DNA of 64,000 nucleotides from Rhizobium sp. R711 (GTDB taxonomy: Bacteria > Pseudomonadota > Alphaproteobacteria > Rhizobiales > Rhizobiaceae), in NCBI RefSeq assembly GCF_002211365.1, contig NZ_LOKZ01000035.1:186001-250000 (forward strand), in the 5' to 3' direction. Shown piece by piece: positions 62,522 through 64,000 of this stretch (within the stretch, counting starts at the first letter, position 1; every line of letters starts with the position of its first letter). The translations under genes and the position numbers were made by a program. The notes under the pieces were generated by a model. It ran no database searches, was not told the origin of the DNA, and saw only the letters and a list, made by a program, of their open reading frames with translations.

Positions 62522-62657
62522 TTTACAAGATACCGACCAACCGGAATTTACAATACTTTACAAATTTACAGAGCGCCTATGTCAAAGACTTTGCATCCTA
62601 ACTTGTTTCTGATGGCTATTCCATAGATATCTCTGGCTTTTCACGGAAACTTGTAAA
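62522..62657. promoter_or_regulatory. TTTACAA boxes in the divergent aceA/regulator region
   Basis: TTTACAA occurs at 62522-62528, 62547-62553 and 62557-62563, with TTTACAG at 62565-62571, and the inverted TTGTAAA at 62651-62657 about 50 bases before aceA. Four or five copies in about 140 bases are far more than expected here. Comparable AAA/TTT-GCAAA-like boxes are bound by RamB-type proteins, so these are candidate operators for the adjacent regulator (autoregulation and aceA). Confidence 0.6.
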
Positions 62658-62705
62658 TTCTGTTAATCATCCAAACCGACCACATAATCTGCAAGGGAGC
62701 ATGAG

Positions 62706-63995
<1,290 letters not shown>

Positions 63996-64000
63996 TCGCA

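Noticed and set aside
61102..62601. A 499-residue plus-strand frame opposite the RamB-like regulator
   Set aside because: Arg/His-rich antisense shadow of an intact gene.

Overview
The window looks like chromosomal DNA of a Rhizobiaceae alphaproteobacterium close to Ensifer/Sinorhizobium. It is GC-rich with tightly packed genes. It holds rhizobial markers: RirA with its cysteine cluster, a CbrA-type hybrid PAS kinase, a phasin beside acetoacetyl-CoA synthetase, a class III glutamate-cysteine ligase, and a RamB/ScfR-type regulator divergent from aceA. I see no insertion sequence, integrase, phage gene or CRISPR array. Naming of the organism rests on gene content only.

Layout. 1-5.9 kb: the end of an L,D-transpeptidase, a small exported protein, the glycolate oxidase operon glcDEF and its divergent LysR gene. 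5.8-9.7 kb: a decaying patch (a headless, twice-frameshifted LysR remnant and a frameshifted zinc-type oxidoreductase), then an unusual short adenosylhomocysteinase-like gene with its own LysR regulator. 9.9-22.3 kb: Nudix hydrolase, PiT phosphate transporter, rsmE, gshA, a DUF937 protein, a DUF1127 protein, two LysR genes (one is oxyR), TetR, a Tat-type dienelactone hydrolase, MAPEG, a membrane protein and guaB. 22.4-27.4 kb: a metallo-beta-lactamase-fold remnant, an MFS pump, a VOC protein, the ppx-rlmE pair and tRNA-Gln(CTG). 27.5-35.4 kb: a membrane protein and an SBP56/methanethiol oxidase gene; a TPR / ECF sigma / anti-sigma operon; a divergent type III polyketide synthase with an isoprenylcysteine-methyltransferase-like partner; a DadA-like oxidase; gluconokinase. 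35.5-43.3 kb: dppABCDF, rirA and mmsA/iolA. 43.5-48.8 kb: a monooxygenase-fold protein with a LysR gene, small proteins, a gene-poor stretch of about 840 bp, ppk2, tRNA-His and a phasin. 49-64 kb: cbrA, acetoacetyl-CoA synthetase, an AsmA protein, potFGHI, a RamB/ScfR-like regulator and isocitrate lyase.

How the genes fit together. Much of the window concerns carbon and storage metabolism: glycolate oxidation, acetoacetyl-CoA synthetase plus phasin (polyhydroxybutyrate turnover), isocitrate lyase under a short-chain acyl-CoA type regulator, and mmsA. A second theme is phosphate and polyphosphate (PiT, ppx, ppk2). A third is redox and thiols (gshA, oxyR, SBP56). Both binding-protein transporter operons carry a strong hairpin just after the binding-protein gene, which would let that protein be made in excess over the membrane parts.

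The most interesting items are the type III polyketide synthase/methyltransferase pair beside an ECF sigma operon, the adenosylhomocysteinase-like protein with changed active-site positions, repeated TTTACAA boxes before aceA, direct repeats before glcD, and the cluster of gene remnants at 5.8-7.5 kb and 22.5 kb. I did not find a clearly new defence or mobile system.
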